Origin: Vreelandella sp031769195
GTDB lineage: Bacteria > Pseudomonadota > Gammaproteobacteria > Pseudomonadales > Halomonadaceae
DNA length: 64,000 bases
Assembly (NCBI RefSeq): GCF_031769195.1
Contig: NZ_JAVHNP010000001.1
Location: 866,892 to 930,891 of the forward strand
Direction: 5' to 3'
Shown in pieces: positions 28,255-36,981 of the stretch. The position numbers were made by a program, and so were the translations under genes. Below the pieces are notes generated by a model. It was not told the DNA's origin. It saw only the letters and a list, made by a program, of their open reading frames with translations, and did not search any database. Every line of letters starts with the position of its first letter. Position 1 is the stretch's first letter.

Positions 28255-29643
28255 TCAGCGGCGGTTGTCAGCAACGAACTGCTGTACCGCGCTTAGCTCG
28301 GCGGGTAGTACCGTGTAGCGCTCTTCACGTTCCAGCAGGTCATCCATATGGGTCGGCAGCGGTACGCCCTGGAAGCCCGCTTTCACCACCGCCTCGGCGA
28401 ATTTCGCCGGGTGGGCGGTAGCCAGGGTGATCATCGGCGTCGAGGTATCCACACGCGCCCGCTCGGCCGCCCGGTAGCCGGTGGCCGTATGCGGGTCGAG
28501 AATCTCACCGGTGCGGTGGTGGGCTTCACGAATCACTTCCAGAATCGTTTCGTCATCCACGCTGTAGCTGGCGAATTTTTCGCGCAGTTTGGCCAGCGGC
28601 GCATCGGCAAGCGCGGTGGGCTCTTGCTGGAAGCGTTCCAGCAGCGCTGCCACGGCGGCGCCATCACGGTCGTAGGCATCAAACAGCAGGCGCTCGAAGT
28701 TGGACGACACGACGATGTCCATAGAGGGCGCCAGCGTGGCCGCCAGCTCTTTCTTGGAGAAGTCGTTGGCCGCCAGGGTGCGGTGCAGGATGTCGTTGGC
28801 ATTGGTAGCGATGATGAACTGCTTCACCGGCAGGCCCATCTTGTAGGCCATGTAGCCTGCAAAGACGTTACCAAAGTTCGCCGACGGGACGCAGAAGCTC
28901 ACTTCCCGCTGGGGCGCACCAAGCGCCACGCCTGAAGCGATGTAGTAAACAATCTGAGCCATAATGCGTGCCCAGTTAATCGAGTTCACCGCGACAAGCC
29001 GCGTGCCGTTCAAGAAGTCTTGGTTGGCAAAGCTAGCCTTGACCATGGCCTGGGCATCGTCAAAGTTGCCTTCAATGGCGATGTTAAAGACGTTATTTGC
29101 CAGTACCGAGGTCATCTGGCGGCGCTGCACTTCGGACACCCGGTTATGGGGGTGCAGAATGAAGATATCGAGGTTGTCGCAGTGGCGGCAGCCTTCAATC
29201 GCTGCAGAGCCGGTATCGCCGGAGGTTGCCCCCATGATGACCGCACGCTCGTTGCGCTTTTTCAGGAAGTGATCCAGCAGACGCCCCAGCAGTTGCAGAG
29301 CCACGTCTTTAAACGCCAGCGTCGGGCCGTGGAACTGTTCCAGCAGGAAGTGGCTGGCGTCTAACTGCTTCAGCGGTAACACCGCGTCGTGGTTGAACGT
29401 GGCATACGCCTCGGTCACCAAACGGCGGAAGGTCTCGTCGTCGATTTCACCGTTGACGAACGGCTTCATCACTCGAAAGGCAATCTCGGCATAAGAGAGC
29501 CCGGCCATCTCGGCCAGCTCTTCTTTAGAGAATTCAGGCAGTGTTTCCGGTACGTAGAGGCCGCCATCGCTGGCCATACCGGTGAGCACCACCTCTTCAA
29601 ACGAGAGGGCGGGCGCTTGCCCGCGCGTGCTGATATAGCGCAT
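28255..29643 (-). CDS. thrC: Threonine synthase
   Basis: PLP enzyme converting O-phosphohomoserine to threonine. The 462 residues contain the PLP lysine Lys112 in GPTLAFKDVALQ, the phosphate-binding GATSGDTGSAAIEG and the typical N-terminus MRYISTRGQ. It starts three bases after hom ends, so hom-thrC is one unit. The kinase thrB is not in this window; pseudomonads also encode it elsewhere. Confidence 0.97.
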   Translation of the reverse strand: MRYISTRGQAPALSFEEVVLTGMASDGGLYVPETLPEFSKEELAEMAGLSYAEIAFRVMKPFVNGEIDDETFRRLVTEAYATFNHDAVLPLKQLDASHFLLEQFHGPTLAFKDVALQLLGRLLDHFLKKRNERAVIMGATSGDTGSAAIEGCRHCDNLDIFILHPHNRVSEVQRRQMTSVLANNVFNIAIEGNFDDAQAMVKASFANQDFLNGTRLVAVNSINWARIMAQIVYYIASGVALGAPQREVSFCVPSANFGNVFAGYMAYKMGLPVKQFIIATNANDILHRTLAANDFSKKELAATLAPSMDIVVSSNFERLLFDAYDRDGAAVAALLERFQQEPTALADAPLAKLREKFASYSVDDETILEVIREAHHRTGEILDPHTATGYRAAERARVDTSTPMITLATAHPAKFAEAVVKAGFQGVPLPTHMDDLLEREERYTVLPAELSAVQQFVADNRR

Positions 29644-29646
29644 GGG

Positions 29647-30963
29647 TTACTCTCCCTCGTCCAGACTTTCGACGCGGATACGCGTCACAGGACCTGCGAT
29701 ATCGGCCATGGCTTCAATCTCACGGATGGCTTCGTTCATCTGCTTCTCTTTGGTGCGGTGCGTGAGCAGAATAATCGGCACCAACTCGCCTTCGGTGGCT
29801 TCTTTCTGAATCAGCGCTTCAATGGAAATGCCTTGCTCGGCCAGAATGGTGGCCACGCGGGCCAGTACGCCGGGGCGGTCTACCGCCAGCAGACGCAGAT
29901 AGTACGCCGTGGTGATATCTTCCATGGGCATAATCGGCAGCTGGCTCACGTCTTCATCAATGCCGCTGAACGCAAGGTAAGGCACCCGGTAGTGGTGGTC
30001 GGTAGTGATATCCCGCGCCACATCTAACAGGTCAGCAACGACGGCAGACGCTGTCGGCTCGGCACCGGCACCGGCACCGTAATACAGGGTGGGGCCTACC
30101 GCGTCGCCCATCACCGCAATAGCATTTTTCACGCCGTGGACATTGGCCAGCAGGCGCTCTTTGGGAATCAGCGTGGGGTGAACCCGCAGCTCAAGGCCTT
30201 GGTCGGTACGCTTAGAAATACCCAGGTGCTTGATGACGTAACCGAGGTTGTCGGCCTGCTCCACGTCTTCAGCGGTGATGCGCGAAATGCCTTCGGTGAA
30301 GGCTTTTTCAAACTGCAGCGGCACGCCGTACGCAATAGAGGCAAGAATGGTCAGCTTGTGGGCCGCATCAATCCCTTCCACATCGAAAGTAGGGTCAGAT
30401 TCGGCATAGCCTAGCGCCTGCGCTTCGGCCAGTACGTCTTCAAAAGCACGGCCTTCGTCCCGCATATGCGTCAGGATAAAGTTACCGGTGCCATTGATAA
30501 TGCCGGCTACCCACTCAATGCGGTTGGCACCCAGGCCTTCGCGCAGCGATTTAATGACAGGGATACCGCCAGCCACCGCGGCCTCAAACGCCACAATGAC
30601 GCCTTTCTCGTGGGCCGCCCGGAAAATTTCGTTACCGTGAACCGCGATGAGGGCTTTATTCGCGGTGACCACGTGCTTGCCGTTGGCAATCGCGGTGAGC
30701 ACCAATTCACGGGCAATATCGTAACCGCCAATCAGCTCAACCAGCACGTCTACGTTGGGGTTGTTGGCCACCTCGAAGACATCGGATGTCGCGTTAATGC
30801 CGGTAATATCGCAGTCGGGATGAATACTGCGGTGGGCAACCTGCTCAATCACAATTGGGCGGCCTGCGCGGCGGCTAATATCGTCCGCGTTGCGCGTCAA
30901 TACATTAAAAGTGCCACCACCAACAGTCCCTAACCCACAAATGCCTACTCTTACCGGTTTCAA
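29647..30963 (-). CDS. hom: Homoserine dehydrogenase
   Basis: Reduces aspartate semialdehyde to homoserine. The 438 residues comprise a Rossmann NAD(P) domain (GICGLGTVGGGTFN near the N-terminus), the catalytic domain with VVTANKALIA, GIINGTGNFILT and the Asp/Lys-containing SDPTFDVEGIDAAHKLTIL, and a C-terminal ACT domain (from about 355, YYLRLLAVDRPGVLARVATIL) that suggests threonine feedback control. Operon with thrC; dsbC lies 85 bp upstream. Confidence 0.97.
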   Translation of the reverse strand: MKPVRVGICGLGTVGGGTFNVLTRNADDISRRAGRPIVIEQVAHRSIHPDCDITGINATSDVFEVANNPNVDVLVELIGGYDIARELVLTAIANGKHVVTANKALIAVHGNEIFRAAHEKGVIVAFEAAVAGGIPVIKSLREGLGANRIEWVAGIINGTGNFILTHMRDEGRAFEDVLAEAQALGYAESDPTFDVEGIDAAHKLTILASIAYGVPLQFEKAFTEGISRITAEDVEQADNLGYVIKHLGISKRTDQGLELRVHPTLIPKERLLANVHGVKNAIAVMGDAVGPTLYYGAGAGAEPTASAVVADLLDVARDITTDHHYRVPYLAFSGIDEDVSQLPIMPMEDITTAYYLRLLAVDRPGVLARVATILAEQGISIEALIQKEATEGELVPIILLTHRTKEKQMNEAIREIEAMADIAGPVTRIRVESLDEGE

Positions 30964-31048
30964 AATACTTCCCCTTTCATGTTGGGCACCCGCAGGTGCC
31001 GCTTCTTAAATCAGTGTCTCAGCGTGTTCGTTCGCCACTCAGGTGGCG

Positions 31049-31807
31049 TTATTCATCTTCCAAGCCTAACATGGCAACAAGCCGCTCGGGGGGTACAAAT
31101 CCAGGCACCATTTGCCCGTCTGGCAGGATGATGGCTGGCGTACCCTGAACACCTAGCGCCTGTCCTAGGGCATACTGGTCAGCCACCGGATTGTCGCAGC
31201 TAGCCGAGGCGGCGATCGCTTGCCCTTCTTTGGCCTGATTCATCGCTTCGCTGCGATTTTCAGAGCACCACACCTGTTGCAAAGTATCGGCTGCGCCGCT
31301 GCCCATCCCCGCCCGAGGGAAGGCTAGGTAGTGTACCGCAATCCCCCGCTCGTTGAGCTCAGGAACGGTTTCATGCAGACGTTCGCAGTAGGGGCAAGTG
31401 GGATCGGTAAACACCACCACCGTGGCTTTGGGTTCATCGACACCCCGAAAGACCACACGCTCGCTCTCTGGAATCGCTGCCAGCGCCGCTGCGCGCTCTT
31501 GATTACGTGACTGCTCGGTCAAATTCACCAGCCCATTATCCGCATTTTGGTAGAGGTCCCCTACCAAAAAGTGGCTGCCGTCCGCATTGGAGTAGAACGA
31601 CTCACCGCTCTCCAGGCGAACGTGATACACCCCTTCCATGGGCGTGGCACTCACCTGCTCCACGGGCATCGACTGGCCATTGACCTGTAAATTCTCAGCC
31701 AGACGCTCGGTGACGTCATCGGCGAAGGCAGCCGCGGGCAGCACACTGCCCGCCAGCATTAGCCAAGGGGCACAGGATTTCGCAACTGACGGCATACGTT
31801 GGCGCAT
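31049..31807 (-). CDS. dsbC: Thiol:disulfide interchange protein DsbC
   Basis: Periplasmic disulfide isomerase/thioredoxin-fold protein. With ATG 31807 (GAGG upstream) it has 252 residues: a signal peptide (about 1-29, ending AAAFA), an N-terminal dimerisation domain (31-95), a linker helix, and a thioredoxin domain with the active site Cys138-Pro-Tyr-Cys141 and cis-Pro in QGTPAII. A second Cys pair (181, 204) matches DsbC. The active site is CPYC rather than the CGYC of E. coli DsbC; CPYC is seen in DsbG. Earlier in-frame ATGs overlap xerD. Confidence 0.9.
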   Translation of the reverse strand: MRQRMPSVAKSCAPWLMLAGSVLPAAAFADDVTERLAENLQVNGQSMPVEQVSATPMEGVYHVRLESGESFYSNADGSHFLVGDLYQNADNGLVNLTEQSRNQERAAALAAIPESERVVFRGVDEPKATVVVFTDPTCPYCERLHETVPELNERGIAVHYLAFPRAGMGSGAADTLQQVWCSENRSEAMNQAKEGQAIAASASCDNPVADQYALGQALGVQGTPAIILPDGQMVPGFVPPERLVAMLGLEDE

Positions 31808-31814
31808 TCTTTGA

Positions 31815-32696
31815 TTAACCTCGCGGATGATGTTCAGCATGCAGCTGCTCCAGGCGCGCCTGGGCAACGTGCGTATAAATTTGCGTAGTGGATAGGTCGC
31901 TATGACCTAACAGCAGCTGTACGACCCGCAAATTAGCCCCATGATTCAATAAATGGGTCGCAAAGGCGTGTCGCAAGGTATGTGGCGACAGCGGTCGCGA
32001 TATGCCTGCAGTGATAGCGTGAGCTTTAATGCGGTGCCAAAACGTCTGTCGCGTCATAGGGTTATCGCCTCGCCCGGGAAACAACGCCGGGCGTGTGGGA
32101 TCTTTCATTAACATTGGGCGTGCGGTTTTCAAGTACTGCGCCAGCCACTCGGCGGCCTCTTCCCCCATGGGCACTAGGCGATCTTTATCGCCCTTACCCC
32201 GCACACGCACTACCCCTTGTCGCAGATTCACCGCATCGCCTGTCAGACCAACCAGCTCTGATACCCGCAGCCCAGTGGCGTAGAGCAATTCCAGCATAGT
32301 GCGGTCACGCACACCGAGCGGCGTGCCCACATCCGGGGCCATCAGCAGGCGCTCAACCTCCTCTTCCTCCAGCGTATTGGGCAAGCTGGGTCGCACTTTA
32401 GGCAGTGTTACATGGGCCAGCGGGTCGCTGTCGATATGCCCATAAAGACGCGCCCAGCGATAAAAGCTGCGCAGCGACGATAATACTCTGGCGTTGCTGC
32501 GTAGCTGATACCCCTGCTCCCGACGTTGCTCCATCCAAGCGCCAAACCGCTCTGGCGAGGCGGTAAGCAACGCCTCACCGTCGTGCTCCAGCTGCTGCTG
32601 CCAAGCAGTTAAGTCCCGCCGATAGGCCGCTAGCGTATGGTCACTGGCCCCTTGCTCTAGCCAAAGAGCATCCAGATAGGCATCAATCACGCTCAT
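31815..32696 (-). CDS. xerD: Site-specific tyrosine recombinase XerD
   Basis: Resolves chromosome dimers at dif together with XerC. The 293 residues hold an N-terminal SAM-like DNA-binding domain (IDAYLDALWLEQGASDHTLAAYRRDL) and a catalytic domain with Arg in ATGLRVSELVGL, Lys in VRGKGDKDRLVPM, HTLRHAFATHLL, GHSDLSTTQ and the nucleophile Tyr in IYTHV. Assigned to XerD rather than XerC because it precedes dsbC in the xerD-dsbC order shared with E. coli. Confidence 0.94.
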   Translation of the reverse strand: MSVIDAYLDALWLEQGASDHTLAAYRRDLTAWQQQLEHDGEALLTASPERFGAWMEQRREQGYQLRSNARVLSSLRSFYRWARLYGHIDSDPLAHVTLPKVRPSLPNTLEEEEVERLLMAPDVGTPLGVRDRTMLELLYATGLRVSELVGLTGDAVNLRQGVVRVRGKGDKDRLVPMGEEAAEWLAQYLKTARPMLMKDPTRPALFPGRGDNPMTRQTFWHRIKAHAITAGISRPLSPHTLRHAFATHLLNHGANLRVVQLLLGHSDLSTTQIYTHVAQARLEQLHAEHHPRG

Positions 32697-32727
32697 AGGC
32701 TAACGGTCTCACTGGTAGACAACAAAC

Positions 32728-32762
32728 AAAAACCCCGCCCCGCAAAGCGGTGACGGGGTTTT
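32728..32762 (-). terminator. Terminator of the rpsP-rimM-trmD-rplS operon
   Basis: Compound stem: CCCCG/CGGGG (32733-32737, 32754-32758) with an inner CCGC/GCGG stem, flanked by A and T runs; the minus strand continues TTTTTGTTTG. It lies 38 bp after the rplS stop. Confidence 0.88.
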
Positions 32763-32799
32763 CCGTATCCGAGCGCTGCGCGCCCGTAAAAAGCGGCTA

Positions 32800-33156
32800 T
32801 TAACCCAGCTTTTCTTTGATACGCGCCGACTTACCGCTGCGCTCACGCAGGTAGTAAAGTTTGGCTTGACGAACATCACCGCGACGCTTGACTTCGATAG
32901 AGTCAACCAGCGGGCTGTAGGTTTGGAAGGTACGCTCAACGCCAACACCGTGGGAGATTTTACGTACGGTGAAAGCGGAGTTCAGGCCGCGGTTACGCTT
33001 GCCGATTACCACACCTTCAAACGCCTGCAGACGCTCACGAGTACCTTCTTTTACTTTAACCTGAACGACAATGGTGTCGCCCGGTGCAAAAGCAGGAATC
33101 TCTTTGCTCATTTGCTCGGCTTCGATCGCCTGGATCACCTTATTCTTGCTGCTCAT
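32800..33156 (-). CDS. rplS: 50S ribosomal protein L19
   Basis: A 118-residue L19: MSSKNKVIQAIEAEQM, IPAFAPGDTIVVQVKVKEGTRERLQ, FEGVVIGKRNRGLNSAFTVRKIS and the C-terminal KLYYLRERSGKSARIKEKL. ATG 33156 is chosen because AGGAG sits seven bases upstream; the ATG two codons earlier is too close to it. Last gene of the rpsP operon, 147 bp after trmD, and followed by a strong terminator. Confidence 0.97.
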   Translation of the reverse strand: MSSKNKVIQAIEAEQMSKEIPAFAPGDTIVVQVKVKEGTRERLQAFEGVVIGKRNRGLNSAFTVRKISHGVGVERTFQTYSPLVDSIEVKRRGDVRQAKLYYLRERSGKSARIKEKLG

Positions 33157-33303
33157 CTTCATGCTCCTAAATAACGTAATGGCTTGCCACACAGTTGTGG
33201 AAGGGGCAAACCGTGATCCCGGCGCTCGAAGCGAGCCACGCGGGAGTCGTTATGGGTGACACAGGTGCGCAAGCTGCTGCTGTCGCCCTGCACCGCCGCC
33301 GGT

Positions 33304-34170
33304 CTACTTTGTCTCTGTCAACAAAGCGGACGAGGCGTGTTCCTCGATAAACTCGTTAAGCAGCAGTTGCTGCTCAGCGGTTAATGTACGTCCTGCCAAC
33401 AAATCAGGACGACGCTGCCACGTACGGCCCAAAGACTGTTTCAACCGCCAGCGCTTGATGGCTGCATGGTTACCGCTTAGCAGCACGTCAGGCACATGAC
33501 GCCCGTCAATTACTTCAGGACGGGTATAGTGCGGACAGTCTAACAAGCCGTCATTGAACGAGTCTTCGATAGCGGAATCCTGATGGCCCAGCACGCCGGG
33601 TATCAGCCTTGCCGCTGCGTCAATCAGCACCATCGCAGGCAGCTCGCCGCCGCTCAGGACATAGTCACCAATCGACCACTCTTCATCGATGTCAGCTTCC
33701 ACCACACGCTCATCGATCCCTTCATAACGCCCTGCAACCACCACTAATGGCCCGGCTGCGGCGAGCGCTTGAACCCCTTGCTGATCTAACTTGCGCCCTT
33801 GGGGCGACAGGTAGATCACTGTTGGCGTAAGCCCAGTTGCCTGCTCGGCACGTTGGCGAGCATCGAAGATAGCAGCCCGCAGGGTGTCTACCTTCATGAG
33901 CATTCCGGGGCCGCCGCCATAGGGGCGGTCGTCCACGCTGCGGTGGCGGTCGGTGGCGTAATCGCGCGGATTCCAAAACTCTAGCGCAATCCGCTGCTTC
34001 TCTATCGAGCGACTAATGACACCCTGTTGGGTAATCGCGTCAAACATTTCGGGAAACAGCGACACTACGCCAATCCACATCGCCGGGGCGTCTGTCGGCT
34101 GACTCGCTTGCGCGTCTGTTGCTACCGTTGCATCTGTATCCATCAGTTCATTCAAAGCAGGCTGGCTCAT
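33304..34170 (-). CDS. trmD: tRNA (guanine37-N1)-methyltransferase
   Basis: SPOUT-class enzyme making m1G37, needed to prevent +1 frameshifting at Pro codons. Motifs: GGGPGMLMKVD, YLSPQGRKLDQ, the trefoil-knot GRYEGIDERV and GDYVLSGGELPAMVLID. Family members usually start at MWIGVVSLFPEMF; here the frame continues 30 residues upstream (Ala/Thr/Asp/Gln-rich) to ATG 34170, which overlaps the rimM stop as TAATG. The overlap favours the long form (288 residues). ATG 34080 gives the conventional 258 residues. Confidence 0.93.
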   Translation of the reverse strand: MSQPALNELMDTDATVATDAQASQPTDAPAMWIGVVSLFPEMFDAITQQGVISRSIEKQRIALEFWNPRDYATDRHRSVDDRPYGGGPGMLMKVDTLRAAIFDARQRAEQATGLTPTVIYLSPQGRKLDQQGVQALAAAGPLVVVAGRYEGIDERVVEADIDEEWSIGDYVLSGGELPAMVLIDAAARLIPGVLGHQDSAIEDSFNDGLLDCPHYTRPEVIDGRHVPDVLLSGNHAAIKRWRLKQSLGRTWQRRPDLLAGRTLTAEQQLLLNEFIEEHASSALLTETK

Positions 34171-34715
34171 TAAAACTCAGGATCCCAGTCGACTACCATG
34201 CGGCGGTCTTCAAGGTTGATGTCAACGATCACATCATTGGGCAAGAAAGGTAACAGTCGCTCGCGCTTGTCGATTGCGTCATTGTCACCACGCACCACCA
34301 TGACATCGTTCGCGCCGGTTTCAAACAGGTAGCTGACCTGCCCTAACCGCTCGCCTGACTGAGTAAAGACACTCATGCCTTCAAGCTCATGCCAGTAATA
34401 CTCATCGTCGGAAAGCTCAGGCAGTGACTCTTTCGGCATTAGGATATCCGCTTGCGCCAGCGCTTCGGCTGCCGTTCGGTCATCCACACCTTTTAACTGC
34501 ACCACCAACCCTTTACCTTGCCGACTGCCCTGAATAACGGTCATGCGCGTAAGGGTTTCCCCTTGGCGCACCCACCATTCGGGGTACTCTAAAATGCTGT
34601 CCATGGGGCTGGTATAGGAGTACACCTTTAGCCAACCTTTAATCCCGTGAGGGCTGGTTAGCTTACCAAGCACCACGTGTGTGTCGTCAGTATGGCTAGT
34701 TTCAAAACGCGTCAT
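34170..34715 (-). CDS. rimM: Ribosome maturation factor RimM
   Basis: A 181-residue 16S processing factor that binds S19 during 30S head assembly. The N-terminal barrel begins VVLGKLTSPHGIKGWLKVYSYT; the C-terminal PRC-barrel contains EYYWHELEGMSVFTQSGERLGQV and ends RRMVVDWDPEF, which are family hallmarks. Second gene of the rpsP operon, 50 bp after rpsP. Confidence 0.96.
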   Translation of the reverse strand: MTRFETSHTDDTHVVLGKLTSPHGIKGWLKVYSYTSPMDSILEYPEWWVRQGETLTRMTVIQGSRQGKGLVVQLKGVDDRTAAEALAQADILMPKESLPELSDDEYYWHELEGMSVFTQSGERLGQVSYLFETGANDVMVVRGDNDAIDKRERLLPFLPNDVIVDINLEDRRMVVDWDPEF

Positions 34716-34765
34716 TGACGACCACTCCTGCTACCACAGCATCTATTCTTACGCGACGAACAGGC

Positions 34766-35014
34766 TTAGGCCTGCTTGCGCGCTTCTTTAACTAGCTCAG
34801 CAACACGACCAGACAGCTGGGCGCCTTGGCTCTGCCAGTGAGTTACACGCTCAAGATCAACGCGCAGACGCTCTTCTTGACCACGGGCAACCGGGTTGAA
34901 GAAGCCGATACGCTCGATGAAACGACCGTCACGGGCGTTGCGAGAATCGGTAACAGTCAGGTGATAAAAGGGACGCTTTTTGGCGCCACCACGTGCCAAA
35001 CGAATGGTAACCAT
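34766..35014 (-). CDS. rpsP: 30S ribosomal protein S16
   Basis: An 82-residue S16: MVTIRLARGGAKKRPFYHLT, VTDSRNARDGRFIERIGFFNP, then the basic C-terminal helix ending KEARKQA. First gene of the conserved rpsP-rimM-trmD-rplS operon, with AAGGA upstream and a likely promoter at 35208-35236. Confidence 0.98.
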   Translation of the reverse strand: MVTIRLARGGAKKRPFYHLTVTDSRNARDGRFIERIGFFNPVARGQEERLRVDLERVTHWQSQGAQLSGRVAELVKEARKQA

Positions 35015-35207
35015 ACGATAACTATCCTTCGGTTGAGGTTACGAGAGTGTGAAATAACAAATCGCTATCAGAACACTCGTCATACTGTTTTCTTGGCGCG
35101 CTGCCTGCTTATAGAAGCGGTTGCAGCGCACTATCAGGACCTTCACTTACGGGAATCGGAAGCGTGCTAACGCACGTTTTGCCAACGCCTGAACATGAAG
35201 AGGCCGC

Positions 35208-35236
35208 ATTCTACGCAAATGCGCTCTGCTTGGAAA
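35208..35236 (-). promoter_or_regulatory. Predicted promoter of the rpsP operon
   Basis: On the minus strand: -35 TTTCCA (35236-35231), 17-nt spacer, -10 TAGAAT (35213-35208), about 194 bp upstream of rpsP. The long leader could carry regulation, but I see no recognisable riboswitch or protein-binding fold in the 292-bp ffh-rpsP gap beyond a small CGTGC/GCACG hairpin near 35162-35175. Confidence 0.5.
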
Positions 35237-35306
35237 GCCTGACAGCCAGAAAACTCACAGGCCGTCAACCTTACCAAGCGTATCCAAACGCGATGAACAG
35301 TAGCGC

Positions 35307-36719
35307 TTAACGCCAGGGCAAACCACCGCCGCCGCCCATACCGCCCATACCACCGGGACCGCCAGGACCACCGCCGCCGCCCATCATGCCCGACATACCG
35401 CGCATCATTTTTTGCATGCCGCCTTTTTGGCCTGCCTTCTTCATCATCTTCTGCATCTGCTTGTGCTGCTTTAACAGACGATTTAAATCGGGCACCTGCA
35501 GACCTGCACCCGCCGCAATACGGCGTTTGCGTGAGCCATTGATGATATCCGGCTTGCGTCGCTCTTTCGGCGTCATGGAGTTGATCAGCGCTTCAAGTTT
35601 GCCCAGCTCCTTTTCAGGGCCAGGGCCTTGCGCCATCTCGGCCATTTGGCCCATGCCGGGCAGCTTGCCCAGCAAGCCGCCCATGCCGCCCATTTTTTTG
35701 AGCTGCTGAAGCTGGTCGCGAAAGTCTTCAAGATCAAAGCCGTCGCCCTTCTTGACCTTACTGGCAAGCTTCGCGGCCTTGTCTTTATCAACGGTGCGCT
35801 CGGCTTCTTCGATCAGCGACAGCATGTCGCCCATACCCAGAATGCGCGACGCGACGCGATCCGGGTGGAACGGCTCTAGGGCGTCAACTTTCTCGCCAAC
35901 CCCCATAAACTTGATCGGCTTACCCGTGACATGACGAACCGACAGGGCCGCACCGCCACGAGCGTCGCCATCCGCCTTGGTCAAAATCACACCGGTCAGG
36001 GGCAGCGCTTCATTGAACGCTTTGGCGGTATTCACCGCGTCCTGGCCGGTCATGGCATCGACCACAAACAGCGTTTCCTGTGGCGCAATCGCTTTATGCA
36101 GCGCCTGGATTTCCGCCATCATCGCTTCATCGATGGCCAGGCGGCCTGCGGTATCCACCAGCACCACATCGTGGAACTGAATCTTGGCGTGCTTGATTGC
36201 CGCATTGGCAATATCAACCGGCTTTTGATCAGAGCGTGACGGGTAGAAGTCGACCTGAACTTCTTTCGCCAAGGTTTCGAGCTGGTCAATTGCCGCCGGG
36301 CGATACACGTCTGCTGATACCACCAGCACTTTTTTCTTTTCGCGCTCGCGCAGATAGCGGGCCAGCTTGGCTACAGAGGTGGTTTTACCCGCCCCCTGCA
36401 AACCGGCCATCATGACCACGGCTGGAGAGCCTTTTAGACTAAGACCTTCATTGGCCTCGCCCATAATCGCTTCCAGCTCCTGCTGGACGATTTTGACGAA
36501 CTGCTGGCCCGGCGAGAGGCTTTTAGACACCTCTTGCCCCACTGCACGCTCACGCACCCGCTCAATAAATGCTTTCACCACGGGCAGCGCCACGTCGGCT
36601 TCTAGCAGCGCTTTGCGCACTTCTCGCAGGGTATCTTTAATATTGTCGTCGGTTAGCCGTGCTTGGCCTTTGATCGACTTCAGCGTCTGGGAAAGACGCT
36701 CGCTCAGATTCTGAAACAT
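35307..36719 (-). CDS. ffh: Signal recognition particle protein Ffh (SRP54)
   Basis: GTPase of SRP, partner of FtsY in this window. The 470 residues comprise an N domain (1-95), a G domain with GLQGAGKTT (106-114), DTAGRLAID, TKADGDARGG and GVGEKVDALEPF, and a Met-rich M domain (from about 300) that binds signal peptides and 4.5S RNA. The tail is unusually Gly/Met-rich (GGGGGPGGPGGMGGMGGGGG). ATG 36719 with GGAGG upstream is chosen over an in-frame codon 29 residues earlier. Confidence 0.97.
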   Translation of the reverse strand: MFQNLSERLSQTLKSIKGQARLTDDNIKDTLREVRKALLEADVALPVVKAFIERVRERAVGQEVSKSLSPGQQFVKIVQQELEAIMGEANEGLSLKGSPAVVMMAGLQGAGKTTSVAKLARYLREREKKKVLVVSADVYRPAAIDQLETLAKEVQVDFYPSRSDQKPVDIANAAIKHAKIQFHDVVLVDTAGRLAIDEAMMAEIQALHKAIAPQETLFVVDAMTGQDAVNTAKAFNEALPLTGVILTKADGDARGGAALSVRHVTGKPIKFMGVGEKVDALEPFHPDRVASRILGMGDMLSLIEEAERTVDKDKAAKLASKVKKGDGFDLEDFRDQLQQLKKMGGMGGLLGKLPGMGQMAEMAQGPGPEKELGKLEALINSMTPKERRKPDIINGSRKRRIAAGAGLQVPDLNRLLKQHKQMQKMMKKAGQKGGMQKMMRGMSGMMGGGGGPGGPGGMGGMGGGGGLPWR

Positions 36720-36776
36720 GGGGCCTCTGCCTCCGTCGCTGTCGCCGGGCGTATTCACCGGACGAATGTGGTCGCG

Positions 36777-36805
36777 ATTATACGCGCTCGCGGCGTGAGT
36801 CTCCA
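36777..36805 (-). promoter_or_regulatory. Predicted promoter of ffh
   Basis: On the minus strand: -10 TATAAT (36782-36777), 17-nt spacer, -35 TGGAGA (36805-36800), about 58 bp upstream of ffh. The -10 is perfect and the -35 is a 4/6 match. No confident promoter was found for the divergent gene in the rest of this 262-bp gap. Confidence 0.55.
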
Positions 36806-36981
36806 TGGGCGCAAGCGTTGGCGCTCGATGGCTGTGCGGCGCCGCCTTGATTAGTTATAGTAGGCAAGCCGCTCTAGAATGAGCGGAAATGACACCTAAG
36901 CGTAGTGCTCCGAGTGTCGTCACCCGGAGATAAAAGACGCTGTTTTGGCTCTATTTTTCTCAACAACGCGCTGCAAGGCGC

